64,000 nt of DNA from Phaeodactylibacter xiamenensis (GTDB lineage Bacteria; Bacteroidota; Bacteroidia; Chitinophagales; Saprospiraceae): assembly GCF_000759025.1 (NCBI RefSeq), contig NZ_JPOS01000084.1, positions 1 to 64,000 on the forward strand. The letters are read 5' to 3'. Every line of letters starts with the position of its first letter. The stretch's first letter is position 1. Shown here piece after piece: positions 33,510-41,297 of this stretch. The notes beneath the pieces were generated by a model. That model was not told where the DNA came from. It was given only the letters and a program-made list of their open reading frames with translations, and made no database searches. Made by a program: the position numbers and the translations under genes.

Positions 33510-34733
33510 TTATGAGGCAGGAGTAGCTTCCATGGCTGCTTCCACCGCTTTGTAAGTTTCCAGTGCCACCTCCAGGCAATCCATCGCTTTTTCGAGGTCT
33601 TGCTCATTCAGAATGTAGGCAATCCGGACTTCATCGCGGCCCAGCCCGGGCGTGGCGTAGAACCCTTCGCCCGGAGAAAGCATGACGGTAGCCCCTTCGT
33701 GCTCAAAGAACTCCAGCAGCCACTGACAGAAATGCTCAGCGCTGCGCAACGGAAATTTTGCAAAGCAGTAAAAGGCACCACCGGGCAGATAGCTCACCAC
33801 ACCGGGCATAGCCTGCAGGCGATTGTAGACTACCTGCCGGCGGCGATCGTAGGCTTCAGTGACCTGACCGAGATAGCTGTCGTCCATGTCAAGGGTGGCT
33901 TCCGCCAAAATCTGTGCCAGCCCCGGAGGGCTCAGGCGAAGTTTGGCATAGCGGGTAGCGGCTTCCAAAACACCCTGATTGCGGGTAACCAATGCTCCGA
34001 TGCGCGCTCCGCAGGCACTGTAGCGCTTGGAAATAGAGTCGACCACGATAACATGATCTTCCAGCCCTTCCAGGCGAAGGGCAGAGTAGAATTCCTTACC
34101 ATCGTAGCAAAACTCCCGGTACACCTCGTCCACAAACAGGAACAAGTCGTATGCTTTGCACAACCGCCCCAGCTGTGTTAGATCTTCCCGGCTGTAAAAG
34201 CAACCGGTAGGGTTATTCGGGTTGGTGATAAAAATGCCCCGGGTCTTGTCCGTGATGACGGCTTCAAAGGCTTCTACCGGGGGTAAGGCAAAACCATCTT
34301 CAATATCACAGGTAATAGGCCGGATATTCAGGCTGCCAATCTGCGCAAAGCCATTGTAATTGGCATAAAACGGTTCGGGAACGATAACTTCGTCCCCTAT
34401 GTCAAAACAAGACAGCATAGCGAACTGAATGGCTTCAGAACCTCCGGTCGTCACAATGATATCGTCAGGCGTAAGCGCGATCTCAAATTTACGATAGTAC
34501 TCCACCAGCTTTTTACGGTAGCTCAATTGCCCCACTGCCGGGCTGTAAGCCAGTACTTTTAGCTGATTTTCACGCACCTTCTGCAGGGCGTACAATGGCG
34601 TTTCTATATCGGGCTGACCAATATTCAGGTGGTACACATGCTTACCGGCATCTTTGGCTTTGTCGGCAAAGGGGACCAGTTTTCGGAAAGGCGACATGGG
34701 AACATTTTTGCCCCGGCTGGAAATAGAAGGCAT
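33510..34733 (-). CDS. Pyridoxal-phosphate aminotransferase, class I/II
   Basis: A 407-residue fold-type I aminotransferase: GQPDIETP near the N-terminus, TTGGSEAIQFA (PLP phosphate loop), ITNPNNPTGCFYS (Asn contacts the cofactor), FVDEVYREF (Asp to the pyridine nitrogen) and the Schiff-base lysine in DSISKRYSACGARIG. The late Arg in EVRIAYIL binds the substrate carboxylate. The overall pattern fits aspartate/aromatic-type class I-gamma enzymes common in Bacteroidota; the substrate is not decidable. The neighbours are not a pathway, and it has its own -7 box at 34762. Confidence 0.9.
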   Translation of the reverse strand: MPSISSRGKNVPMSPFRKLVPFADKAKDAGKHVYHLNIGQPDIETPLYALQKVRENQLKVLAYSPAVGQLSYRKKLVEYYRKFEIALTPDDIIVTTGGSEAIQFAMLSCFDIGDEVIVPEPFYANYNGFAQIGSLNIRPITCDIEDGFALPPVEAFEAVITDKTRGIFITNPNNPTGCFYSREDLTQLGRLCKAYDLFLFVDEVYREFCYDGKEFYSALRLEGLEDHVIVVDSISKRYSACGARIGALVTRNQGVLEAATRYAKLRLSPPGLAQILAEATLDMDDSYLGQVTEAYDRRRQVVYNRLQAMPGVVSYLPGGAFYCFAKFPLRSAEHFCQWLLEFFEHEGATVMLSPGEGFYATPGLGRDEVRIAYILNEQDLEKAMDCLEVALETYKAVEAAMEATPAS

Positions 34734-34761
34734 AGCGCTAATGTTTCTTATTAATTAGGGC

Positions 34762-34769
34762 CAAATATA
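34762..34769 (-). promoter_or_regulatory. -7 box of the aminotransferase gene
   Basis: TATATTTG on the minus strand, 28 bases before the ATG, matches TAnnTTTG exactly. No clear -33 TTTG is present. Confidence 0.4.
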
Positions 34770-34829
34770 GATTAATTTGAGTCAGCGGCGACGCCCAGGT
34801 GTGTTAAATCCAGACTTTTTGTACGATGC

Positions 34830-35615
34830 CTACTCCAGGCGGAAGGCTTCATCGGGCAGGTTTCCGAGGACTTCAATCCCGGTGATTTTTCGCTCGACCC
34901 GATCGCCACTCAGTTTCAGCCCGTTGTATTCCTGATAATTTTGCCATGGAACTACAAAGCCCGGCGCTTCATCCGCTGCATCGCGGAAGTAAGCCCACTG
35001 CCGCACCAGGTGCTCGTCCTGATCCACCCATACCAGGTATTTGTTCTGCGGGGTATCCCCGACTTCCTCGAAGGTCAGCTGCAGGACATCTGCTACTTTC
35101 CCGGCCTGCGTGGTATCTACACCCTGATATTTCAAGGTTACGCCAGAGTCCTTGAGCTTAAAAGGCATAAAAACCCAGTAGGCATCATTAATCCAGATGC
35201 TTTTGCCTTGTTGTAAGAGATTTTTCAAGCTGTCCGGCTCCGTAATGAGCGCTCCATCCACCCTGGCCTGCCCCTCTCCGGTATTCAGGTTGAAAGCCAT
35301 GACGGTACTGCTGTCCGGCAGCATCGTGATCCGAACATTGCCGGTTTTCTTATCCCAGAGCAGGGTACGCCGGTTGAAAAAATTCCAGTGGAAGTAGCGG
35401 GACTGGTCCCAGGTGCGCCGGCCTCCCATTGCCTCCATCACCGAATCTGCGATGGCTATCGCCTTTTCATCTGATGCACCTGCATTGAAACCCGGGGCTG
35501 CCGGATTAGGGTATACCTGCGGTGCTGTCGTAAGTGTATCGTCCGTTTCTCCGGAAGGAGTGCAGGCTGACAGCCCGGCTAAAATCAGGAGTGAAAGTAA
35601 GTAGGCAATTCGCAT
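34830..35615 (-). CDS. Lipoprotein, LolA-like beta fold possible
   Basis: A 261-residue protein with a lipoprotein signal (LSLLILAGLSAC, lipobox LSAC) and a Thr/Pro linker. The body includes DSVMEAMGGRRTWDQSRYFHW, a pattern I associate with Bacteroidota outer-membrane lipoproteins of LolA-like fold, then repeated beta-strand segments. It probably sits in the periplasm facing a membrane. No catalytic motif is visible. The downstream gene is the aminotransferase; the upstream one is the helix-hairpin-helix protein. Function unknown. Confidence 0.75.
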   Translation of the reverse strand: MRIAYLLSLLILAGLSACTPSGETDDTLTTAPQVYPNPAAPGFNAGASDEKAIAIADSVMEAMGGRRTWDQSRYFHWNFFNRRTLLWDKKTGNVRITMLPDSSTVMAFNLNTGEGQARVDGALITEPDSLKNLLQQGKSIWINDAYWVFMPFKLKDSGVTLKYQGVDTTQAGKVADVLQLTFEEVGDTPQNKYLVWVDQDEHLVRQWAYFRDAADEAPGFVVPWQNYQEYNGLKLSGDRVERKITGIEVLGNLPDEAFRLE

Positions 35616-35684
35616 GATTTTTTGTTTTTCACCACAACAGGCCGGAAAAGTAAGGGTTCATGATTTTCAGCTTTTTAGTCTCCC

Positions 35685-36320
35685 TCAGCTTTTGTCTATG
35701 CCACCCTGCAGCTCATCCTGTAGCTTTTGTAAAGCTTCCCATTCCCCGGCTGCTGCCAATGCAGCCTGCCGGGGCCAGGAATCCGGCTTTGCCAGGCCAA
35801 ACCGTTTGCCAGCCTCATCCAGGATTTCCTGCAGCCGCTCTACGGTCGTATTTGCTAACTCCTTCCAGGTGTAAATTCCACCGGCATTAAGCAGCCCCTC
35901 GATTTTTGGGCCGATGCCCTCGATTTTTGTGAGGTCATCCGGGTTGGACGAGCGCCCCATGGCCACTACTAACGTAGGGCCCGTTGACAGCTCTACCCTC
36001 CCCTCTCCTTCACCGGCCTGCGCTAATTTGGATTCCAAGATCCGTTTGTCTGCTTCGCAGCTGTTCAGTTTTGCACGGATTTCCTTAAGGGTACCCTCCA
36101 ACTGCTCGTGCTGATACTTCAGCCCCATGTAGTCCTTTTCCCAGTTGGTGCTCCGGGCCTGTAGTGCAGCATTGTCAACTTCCAGCTCCCGGAGCTTCTT
36201 TTTATTGCCACACAGCAAACAGCCAACGATAGCGCCCAGTATAAAAGCCAGGGCAGATAAAATGAGCCACCATAGCCAGCAAGGCTCAAGCGTGGCAAGA
36301 AATAGTGTTCCGAATTCCAT
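35685..36320 (-). CDS. Membrane-anchored coiled-coil protein with helix-hairpin-helix domain
   Basis: A 211-residue protein with one N-terminal membrane segment (WLILSALAFILGAIVGCLLCG, written here as two parts: WLILSALAFIL and GAIVGCLLCG). A coiled coil follows at about 43-95, then a helix-hairpin-helix-like segment LTKIEGIGPKIEGLLNAGGI around 128-147. The last part (TWKELANTTVERLQEILDEAG) continues that module. Such tandem helix-hairpin-helix modules occur in Bacteroidota envelope proteins beside OmpA-type genes, as here (36347). The role is unknown. It ends 69 bases before the lipoprotein gene. Confidence 0.75.
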   Translation of the reverse strand: MEFGTLFLATLEPCWLWWLILSALAFILGAIVGCLLCGNKKKLRELEVDNAALQARSTNWEKDYMGLKYQHEQLEGTLKEIRAKLNSCEADKRILESKLAQAGEGEGRVELSTGPTLVVAMGRSSNPDDLTKIEGIGPKIEGLLNAGGIYTWKELANTTVERLQEILDEAGKRFGLAKPDSWPRQAALAAAGEWEALQKLQDELQGGIDKS

Positions 36321-36346
36321 AGTTGATTTCGTTTTGCTGAGGTTTT

Positions 36347-37180
36347 TTATTGCGGTTCAATACGGACTTCCACCCGGCGGTTCTGATAGCGCCCCTCCTC
36401 CGTAGCGTTAGAGGCAACTGGCTGGGCATCGCCTTTGGAATCCGTGGTAACCTGTGAGGCAGATACGCCGGCTTTTACCAGAAACTGCTTTATCGCTTCT
36501 GCTCGGGCCAGCCCCAGGCTTATATTCTGCTCTGCTGAACCTGTATTGTCCGTATGCCCTGTAATCCGCAACGGTTGCCCCGATGACCGTAGCCGTTCGG
36601 CCAGCTTAACCAGGAAGGAATCTACTTCCGGAGCATAAACCCGGTCAGCAGAACCTGTGGGAAAACGGATGGACACCCGGTCATCAAGTTGTTCTACAGA
36701 ATTCTGAGCTTTGGGATCCACCCATTCAAACAATGCGCCCTCAAAAGGTGCAGATTTGGCGTCCGCCGGGGCCTTCACCTGACGGGCGCGCAACTGCAGG
36801 CGCGTACTGTCCAGCAGCCCGTCAAACAGCCGGGCTACTTCCTTTGCACGTGCAAGGCCAAGGTTTTCGGAACCGGCCGCTGCTTTTTCACCCTCGAAGT
36901 AGAGCCCCGTGATTTCCAGTAATTGCAAGGAGTCGCCCCCCAATACCTGCTTCCGCAAAAAAGCCTCAATACCTGTGCTAATGTAAGCTTCAGTATCAGA
37001 CCATTTGAAATAAAGCGGGGAATCAGCAACAGCAGCCCGGTTTGCATCAGTGGATTCCGTGATTTCCTGTGGGGCTTCGTCGCAGGCATGGCAAAGCGCT
37101 TCATGGCAACCGTTGAAGGTCAGCAAGTAAAACACCAGCCACACTACGATTGCCAGGAGCAATTTTAGTGGAAAAGACAT
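36347..37180 (-). CDS. OmpA-family peptidoglycan-binding protein
   Basis: A 277-residue protein with an N-terminal membrane or signal segment (LLLAIVVWLVFYLLTF), a middle region and a C-terminal OmpA-like domain. That domain contains RITGHTDNTGSAEQNISLG and ARAEAIKQFLV, the family motif with the Asp and Arg that bind diaminopimelate of peptidoglycan. It ends with RYQNRRVEVRIEPQ, the usual finish. An incomplete earlier repeat (LEITGLYFEGEKAAAGSENLG ... ARAKEVARLF) suggests a degenerate second OmpA-like unit. The next gene downstream is the helix-hairpin-helix membrane protein, 26 bases away, so the two are likely cotranscribed. Confidence 0.9.
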   Translation of the reverse strand: MSFPLKLLLAIVVWLVFYLLTFNGCHEALCHACDEAPQEITESTDANRAAVADSPLYFKWSDTEAYISTGIEAFLRKQVLGGDSLQLLEITGLYFEGEKAAAGSENLGLARAKEVARLFDGLLDSTRLQLRARQVKAPADAKSAPFEGALFEWVDPKAQNSVEQLDDRVSIRFPTGSADRVYAPEVDSFLVKLAERLRSSGQPLRITGHTDNTGSAEQNISLGLARAEAIKQFLVKAGVSASQVTTDSKGDAQPVASNATEEGRYQNRRVEVRIEPQ

Positions 37181-37537
37181 AGCTTCGTTTTGTTTATTGA
37201 ATATTTGGTTTTCAGAACAGGCAACCCAATGTAGTCGTCTTAATTCAGGTAGCCTGTACTGTTTGTGCTAAGTGCGGGGAGCTATGACTTCTATAGATCA
37301 GTCATTAAATTAAGCCTTTTCAGCCGAAAAGTCACTTAAGGATTCGGACTTTTTAGGGCAGAAACCATAAATCTCAAATCATTTACCCCGTTTGTGCCGT
37401 TTCTATTAGCTGAATAGTGTACAATAAGGACGAGGCAATGCGAAAAAGTAACACCCGCTATACACATTATGGACAAGATGGAAGCTTTTTACTATTTTTG
37501 CACCCAGTTCACAATATCATAAACGAAGTAATAGAAT
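37181..37537. other. 357-bp divergent intergenic region
   Basis: This is the control region between the OmpA-family gene (-) and ffh (+). I see the ffh -7 box at 37493-37500. I see no conserved RNA, repeat or ORF in the rest. Confidence 0.5.
37493..37500 (+). promoter_or_regulatory. -7 box of ffh
   Basis: TATTTTTG matches TAnnTTTG and lies 37 bases before the ffh ATG. No convincing -33 TTTG is present at the usual distance. Confidence 0.4.
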
Positions 37538-38932
37538 ATGTTCGATAGCTTAAGTGACCGGTTAGAGGGGGCCTTCAAAACCCTGAAAGGAGAGAGCAAG
37601 CTTACGGAGATTAACATCGCGCAGTCCGTAAAGGAAATCCGCCGTGCTCTCGTTGCGGCCGACGTGAACTATAAAATTGCCAAAGACTTTACAGATACCG
37701 TCAAGGAGAAAGCCCTTGGGCAGGAAAACGTCCTGAGTTCGGTGAAGCCCGGTGAGCTGATGGTCAAGATCGTCAACGACGAGCTCGTCAGCCTGATGGG
37801 TGGCGAAGCGGCTTCCTTCGACCTGAAAGGCAAACCATCAGTCATCCTGATTGCCGGCCTGCAGGGGTCTGGCAAAACCACTTTCTCAGGAAAACTGGCG
37901 CGCCACCTGAAAGTCAACAATAAGAAAAGCCCCCTGCTTGTAGCCTGTGACGTATACCGTCCGGCGGCGATCAATCAGCTTGGGGTGATTGGCGATCAGA
38001 TCAAGGTGCCGGTGTACAAGGAAATGGAGAACAAAAATCCGGTAGAGATCGCGCTCAAGGGCATTGCGCACGCACAGGCGCATAGCCACGATGTGGTGAT
38101 CATTGATACGGCCGGGCGTTTGTCGGTTGACGAAGAGATGATGGAGGAAATCTCCAACATCAAAGAAGCGGTGCAGCCTAATGAGACGCTATTTGTGGTG
38201 GACTCTATGACCGGGCAGGATGCGGTAAACACCGCCAAAGCCTTCAATGACCGCATCGACTACGACGGTGTGGTGCTGACCAAGCTCGATGGCGATACGC
38301 GCGGTGGTGCGGCGCTTTCCATCAAATACACCGTGGGCAAGCCGATCAAGTTTGTTTCCACCGGTGAAAAGATGGACACGCTTGATGTCTTCCACCCCGA
38401 CCGTATGGCCAGCCGTATTTTAGGCATGGGTGATATCATCTCCTTTGTGGAACGTGCTGAGCAGCAGTTCGACGAGGAGCAGGCCAAGAAGCTGGAGAAG
38501 AAGATCAAGAAGAATAAGTTTGACTTCAATGACTTTCTGGAACAGATTGGGCAAATCCGGAAGATGGGCGACCTCAAAAGCCTGATGAGCATGATTCCGG
38601 GCATGAGCAAAATGACGAAGAACCTCGATATTGACAATAATGCCTTTAATAAGGTGGAAGCGATCATCTTCAGTATGACGCCTCAGGAACGCGCCAACCC
38701 TGAGCTGATGAATACGAGCCGTAAGCGCCGTATTGCCGGTGGTTGCGGGCAGTCGATTGAGGAGATCAACATGTTCCTGAAGCAGTTCGACCAAATGCGG
38801 AAGATGATGCACAAGATGAGCAAGATGCCGGGCATGGGCATGGGTGCTCCGGGCGGCAAAGGTGGTACAGCCGGCAAGCGTGGCAAAAAAATGGGCGGTA
38901 TAGCCCGTCGCCGGGCGAAGCGCAAGCGCTAA
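37538..38932 (+). CDS. ffh: Signal recognition particle protein Ffh (SRP54)
   Basis: A 464-residue SRP GTPase. It has an N-terminal helical domain, then the G domain with P-loop LIAGLQGSGKTTF (about 104-116), DVYRPAAINQL, DTAGR, TKLDGDTRGGAALS and the C-terminal methionine-rich M domain (GMSKMTKN ... RKMMHKMSKMPGMGMG). That domain carries the RNA-binding SGxG-type loop (here GGCGQSIEEIN). The basic tail is RRRAKRKR. It binds signal sequences and 4.5S RNA and hands ribosomes to FtsY. It is single-gene with a strong terminator after it. Confidence 0.97.
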   Translation: MFDSLSDRLEGAFKTLKGESKLTEINIAQSVKEIRRALVAADVNYKIAKDFTDTVKEKALGQENVLSSVKPGELMVKIVNDELVSLMGGEAASFDLKGKPSVILIAGLQGSGKTTFSGKLARHLKVNNKKSPLLVACDVYRPAAINQLGVIGDQIKVPVYKEMENKNPVEIALKGIAHAQAHSHDVVIIDTAGRLSVDEEMMEEISNIKEAVQPNETLFVVDSMTGQDAVNTAKAFNDRIDYDGVVLTKLDGDTRGGAALSIKYTVGKPIKFVSTGEKMDTLDVFHPDRMASRILGMGDIISFVERAEQQFDEEQAKKLEKKIKKNKFDFNDFLEQIGQIRKMGDLKSLMSMIPGMSKMTKNLDIDNNAFNKVEAIIFSMTPQERANPELMNTSRKRRIAGGCGQSIEEINMFLKQFDQMRKMMHKMSKMPGMGMGAPGGKGGTAGKRGKKMGGIARRRAKRKR

Positions 38933-38951
38933 AGCTCGAAACAAGCAATAA

Positions 38952-38990
38952 AAAAAAACGGATGCTCGTTAAGTCGGGCATCCGTTTTTT
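38952..38990. terminator. Bidirectional terminator after ffh
   Basis: AAAAAACGGATGC and GCATCCGTTTTTT form a 13-bp stem with an 11-12 base loop. It has A-rich and T-rich sides, so it can stop transcription from both ffh (+) and the small gene at 39015 (-). Confidence 0.85.
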
Positions 38991-39014
38991 AGTCGGGTGG
39001 TGAAAAAATGCGGC

Positions 39015-39251
39015 TTAGCTTGCCGGCAAAAAGCGCTTTCCTACTTCAAACGCCTTTTTGATCAGGCGCACATCGGGCAGAACCACAGAACCAGATTCTG
39101 ATTCAATGCGGTCTTCGTAATCCAGTTCCTCAACAGCCGTATCCTCTCCAATATTCAACTGATGAGAAGCTACATTGAGAAAAGTGTAAGCGGAAAGACT
39201 AGCTGCCAGTGCCAGCGAAACGAGTACAGTACGGGTGTTTGGCTTTTTCAT
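39015..39251 (-). CDS. Small exported protein, unknown function
   Basis: A 78-residue protein with a signal peptide (TVLVSLALAASLSAYTF), a short acidic middle (AVEELDYEDRIESES) and a hydrophobic-basic end (LPDVRLIKKAFEVGKRFLPAS). The C-terminal segment could form an amphipathic helix. It ends beside the bidirectional terminator, which supports it being a real transcription unit. I have a general impression of similar small proteins in related genomes but cannot name a family. Confidence 0.6.
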   Translation of the reverse strand: MKKPNTRTVLVSLALAASLSAYTFLNVASHQLNIGEDTAVEELDYEDRIESESGSVVLPDVRLIKKAFEVGKRFLPAS

Positions 39252-39410
39252 TTCCTAGATTTCTAATAAGTCACTGCAATAATACAGATTTTCTACCAGC
39301 ATGTCCAGCAGAATCGACGAAAGTGCCTGTTTTTCGGACACATTTCTGCATCAATGACGGATGCCTTGAGCAAAAAGTTGCACGCTATTTAAAATTTAAC
39401 ACCTCCACAC

Positions 39411-39442
39411 TTTGTCAGTAAGCTAACATATCCCTATTTTCA
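39411..39442 (+). promoter_or_regulatory. Candidate promoter of the PA-domain gene
   Basis: TTTG (39411-39414) is followed after 20 bases by TATTTTCA (39435-39442), a near match to TAnnTTTG with two final mismatches. It is 30 bases before the ATG at 39473. Confidence 0.35.
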
Positions 39443-39472
39443 TTCCAGAAATTAAATAAAACACCATTTAGT

Positions 39473-41203
39473 ATGAAAAAACTTTACCAACTGCTGGCAA
39501 TATGCTGCCTTGTTAGTTTGGCTGCCAACCCACTGATGGCACAGATTCCAAACGATTCTCCGATTCCGGTCGACGTCTTTTTTGAAGTGCCTGGTACAGG
39601 CTTGACCCGGACGATCGGAGACTACACTTCTGTAAGTAACTCTACAGAATGGGGTACACAACCACTCCGCACCACCGTATCCGCAGAAGTAATGTGGGTC
39701 GATGATGATGATATCGCAGGCGATGGTATGGATACCTTAGGTTGCGACACCTCTACCATGGTCGACTACACGGACAAAATGGTTTTGATCCGCCGTGGAG
39801 GTTGCTTCTTCAGTGATAAAATCTACTACGCTCAGCAAGCAGGTGCCATTGCTGTGGTCATTGTTAATGCAGACGGTAGTGATGCTACCGGAGGTATGGC
39901 GGCTGGTGACGAAAAAGGGTTAGAGGTAACCATCCCATCTGTTTTCCTGAACGATCCGGGCGAAGCTGCCGGCTTCATTGAGGCATTGGATGCTGGTGAA
40001 ACCGTAATCGGGACTTTCCAGGTACGCGGATTCTTTGGTGACCTGGGGCCTGACCGCTACGGGACGCCGCTGGCTCAGGTAACTCCTTTTGAGAACATCT
40101 CAGTAGACCTTCTGAACCTGGACCCGATGGAACCGGTCCTTGATGTCTCTGCCAGCGTTGACATCATCGCTCCGGATGGCACAGAAACCAAGCTGACCGC
40201 TGAGGTGGATACCATTAATCCTGATGTCATTCACACCTTTGAGTTTGAGCCTTACACACCCGCTGAAGTGGGTACCTACGAGATGTTGTACACCAACTCT
40301 TTGACCGCGGATACCCTGCGGCGTCAGTTTGCTGTTACGGACTTCACCTTCCAAATGGACAATGGCAATATCCCGGAATGGCCGGTGGACAGCTGGATTG
40401 CCACAACCAGCGAGGGCTTCGTCGAAGACTTGCTGACTTATGACTTTGGCAACTACTTTGAGACCAATGACCAGGGTGCAATGGCTACACATGCCACTTT
40501 CTCCCTTGGCAACCCGGATTCTATCCGCACGGGCTTCAACGATGCTGACATTTTCTTCCTGACGCTGTTTGACACAGATCCCGATGGAGATGGTCAAAGC
40601 GCTACCGGTGATGAAATCGACTACTCGACCTTCGAGATTGTAGGACAGGCGGTTTACATCCTGAACGGTAACGAAGAGCCTTATGACCTCCTTACCGTGG
40701 AATTCCCTGAGCCGGTCGAGCTGAAAGCCAATACCGGCTACCTGCTCATGGCACAGTATAACGGTGTAAATGCCGCACTCGGTATTCCACCATGGTACAC
40801 TTACGCGGGCAATGAAGCTTACCCTGGCTTAAGCACCATGACTTTCACAGATCAGCTTTATACTGGTGGCTGGGCTGGCGACTTCCGCGCAGTGGTTCGC
40901 CTGCACCTGAATGGCTTCAGCGTGGACGCAGAAGACATTACTCTGGCGGACAACAAAGCGACGGTTTTCCCTAACCCCGCCAACGAGACCTTCCAACTGG
41001 AGCTGCAGCTGGACGAATATGCAGATGAGGTACGCGTAGCACTGGTAGATATGTTCGGCAGAGTGATCGAGCGCAATGTCTACGAAGGCGTGAAGGGCGG
41101 CACTTATACCTTCAATACCGCTAACCTCGCCGCTGGCACTTACTTCCTGGGTATTCAAACCCCGGAAGGACAAGCGACTAAGCGGATTGTGGTCATCCAC
41201 TAG
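39473..41203 (+). CDS. PA-domain protein with T9SS sorting domain
   Basis: A 576-residue protein with a signal peptide (residues 1-23, ending NPLMAQ) and a protease-associated (PA) domain at about 75-190 (VLIRRGGCFFSDKIYYAQQAGAIA; the G-G-C-F motif and A-G-A are characteristic). A region of beta-sandwich type follows, then a type A T9SS sorting domain from about 500 (VFPNPANETFQLELQL ... GTYFLGIQTPEGQATKR). No protease domain is visible, so the PA domain may act as a protein-binding module. It is a likely secreted or surface-attached protein. A terminator follows. Confidence 0.87.
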   Translation: MKKLYQLLAICCLVSLAANPLMAQIPNDSPIPVDVFFEVPGTGLTRTIGDYTSVSNSTEWGTQPLRTTVSAEVMWVDDDDIAGDGMDTLGCDTSTMVDYTDKMVLIRRGGCFFSDKIYYAQQAGAIAVVIVNADGSDATGGMAAGDEKGLEVTIPSVFLNDPGEAAGFIEALDAGETVIGTFQVRGFFGDLGPDRYGTPLAQVTPFENISVDLLNLDPMEPVLDVSASVDIIAPDGTETKLTAEVDTINPDVIHTFEFEPYTPAEVGTYEMLYTNSLTADTLRRQFAVTDFTFQMDNGNIPEWPVDSWIATTSEGFVEDLLTYDFGNYFETNDQGAMATHATFSLGNPDSIRTGFNDADIFFLTLFDTDPDGDGQSATGDEIDYSTFEIVGQAVYILNGNEEPYDLLTVEFPEPVELKANTGYLLMAQYNGVNAALGIPPWYTYAGNEAYPGLSTMTFTDQLYTGGWAGDFRAVVRLHLNGFSVDAEDITLADNKATVFPNPANETFQLELQLDEYADEVRVALVDMFGRVIERNVYEGVKGGTYTFNTANLAAGTYFLGIQTPEGQATKRIVVIH

Positions 41204-41231
41204 GTGAACGACTCACGTTCCTAAAAACAAT

Positions 41232-41268
41232 GGGCTCAGCTGGTCACGTACCGGCTGAGCCCGTTTTT
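41232..41268 (+). terminator. Terminator after the PA-domain gene
   Basis: GGGCTCAGC and GCTGAGCCC form a perfect 9-bp stem around a 13-base loop, followed by GTTTTTA. A-rich bases on the left side could also serve the converging ABC gene. Confidence 0.8.
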
Positions 41269-41297
41269 ATTGAAAGTTTTTTTTTCAAATATAGTCC

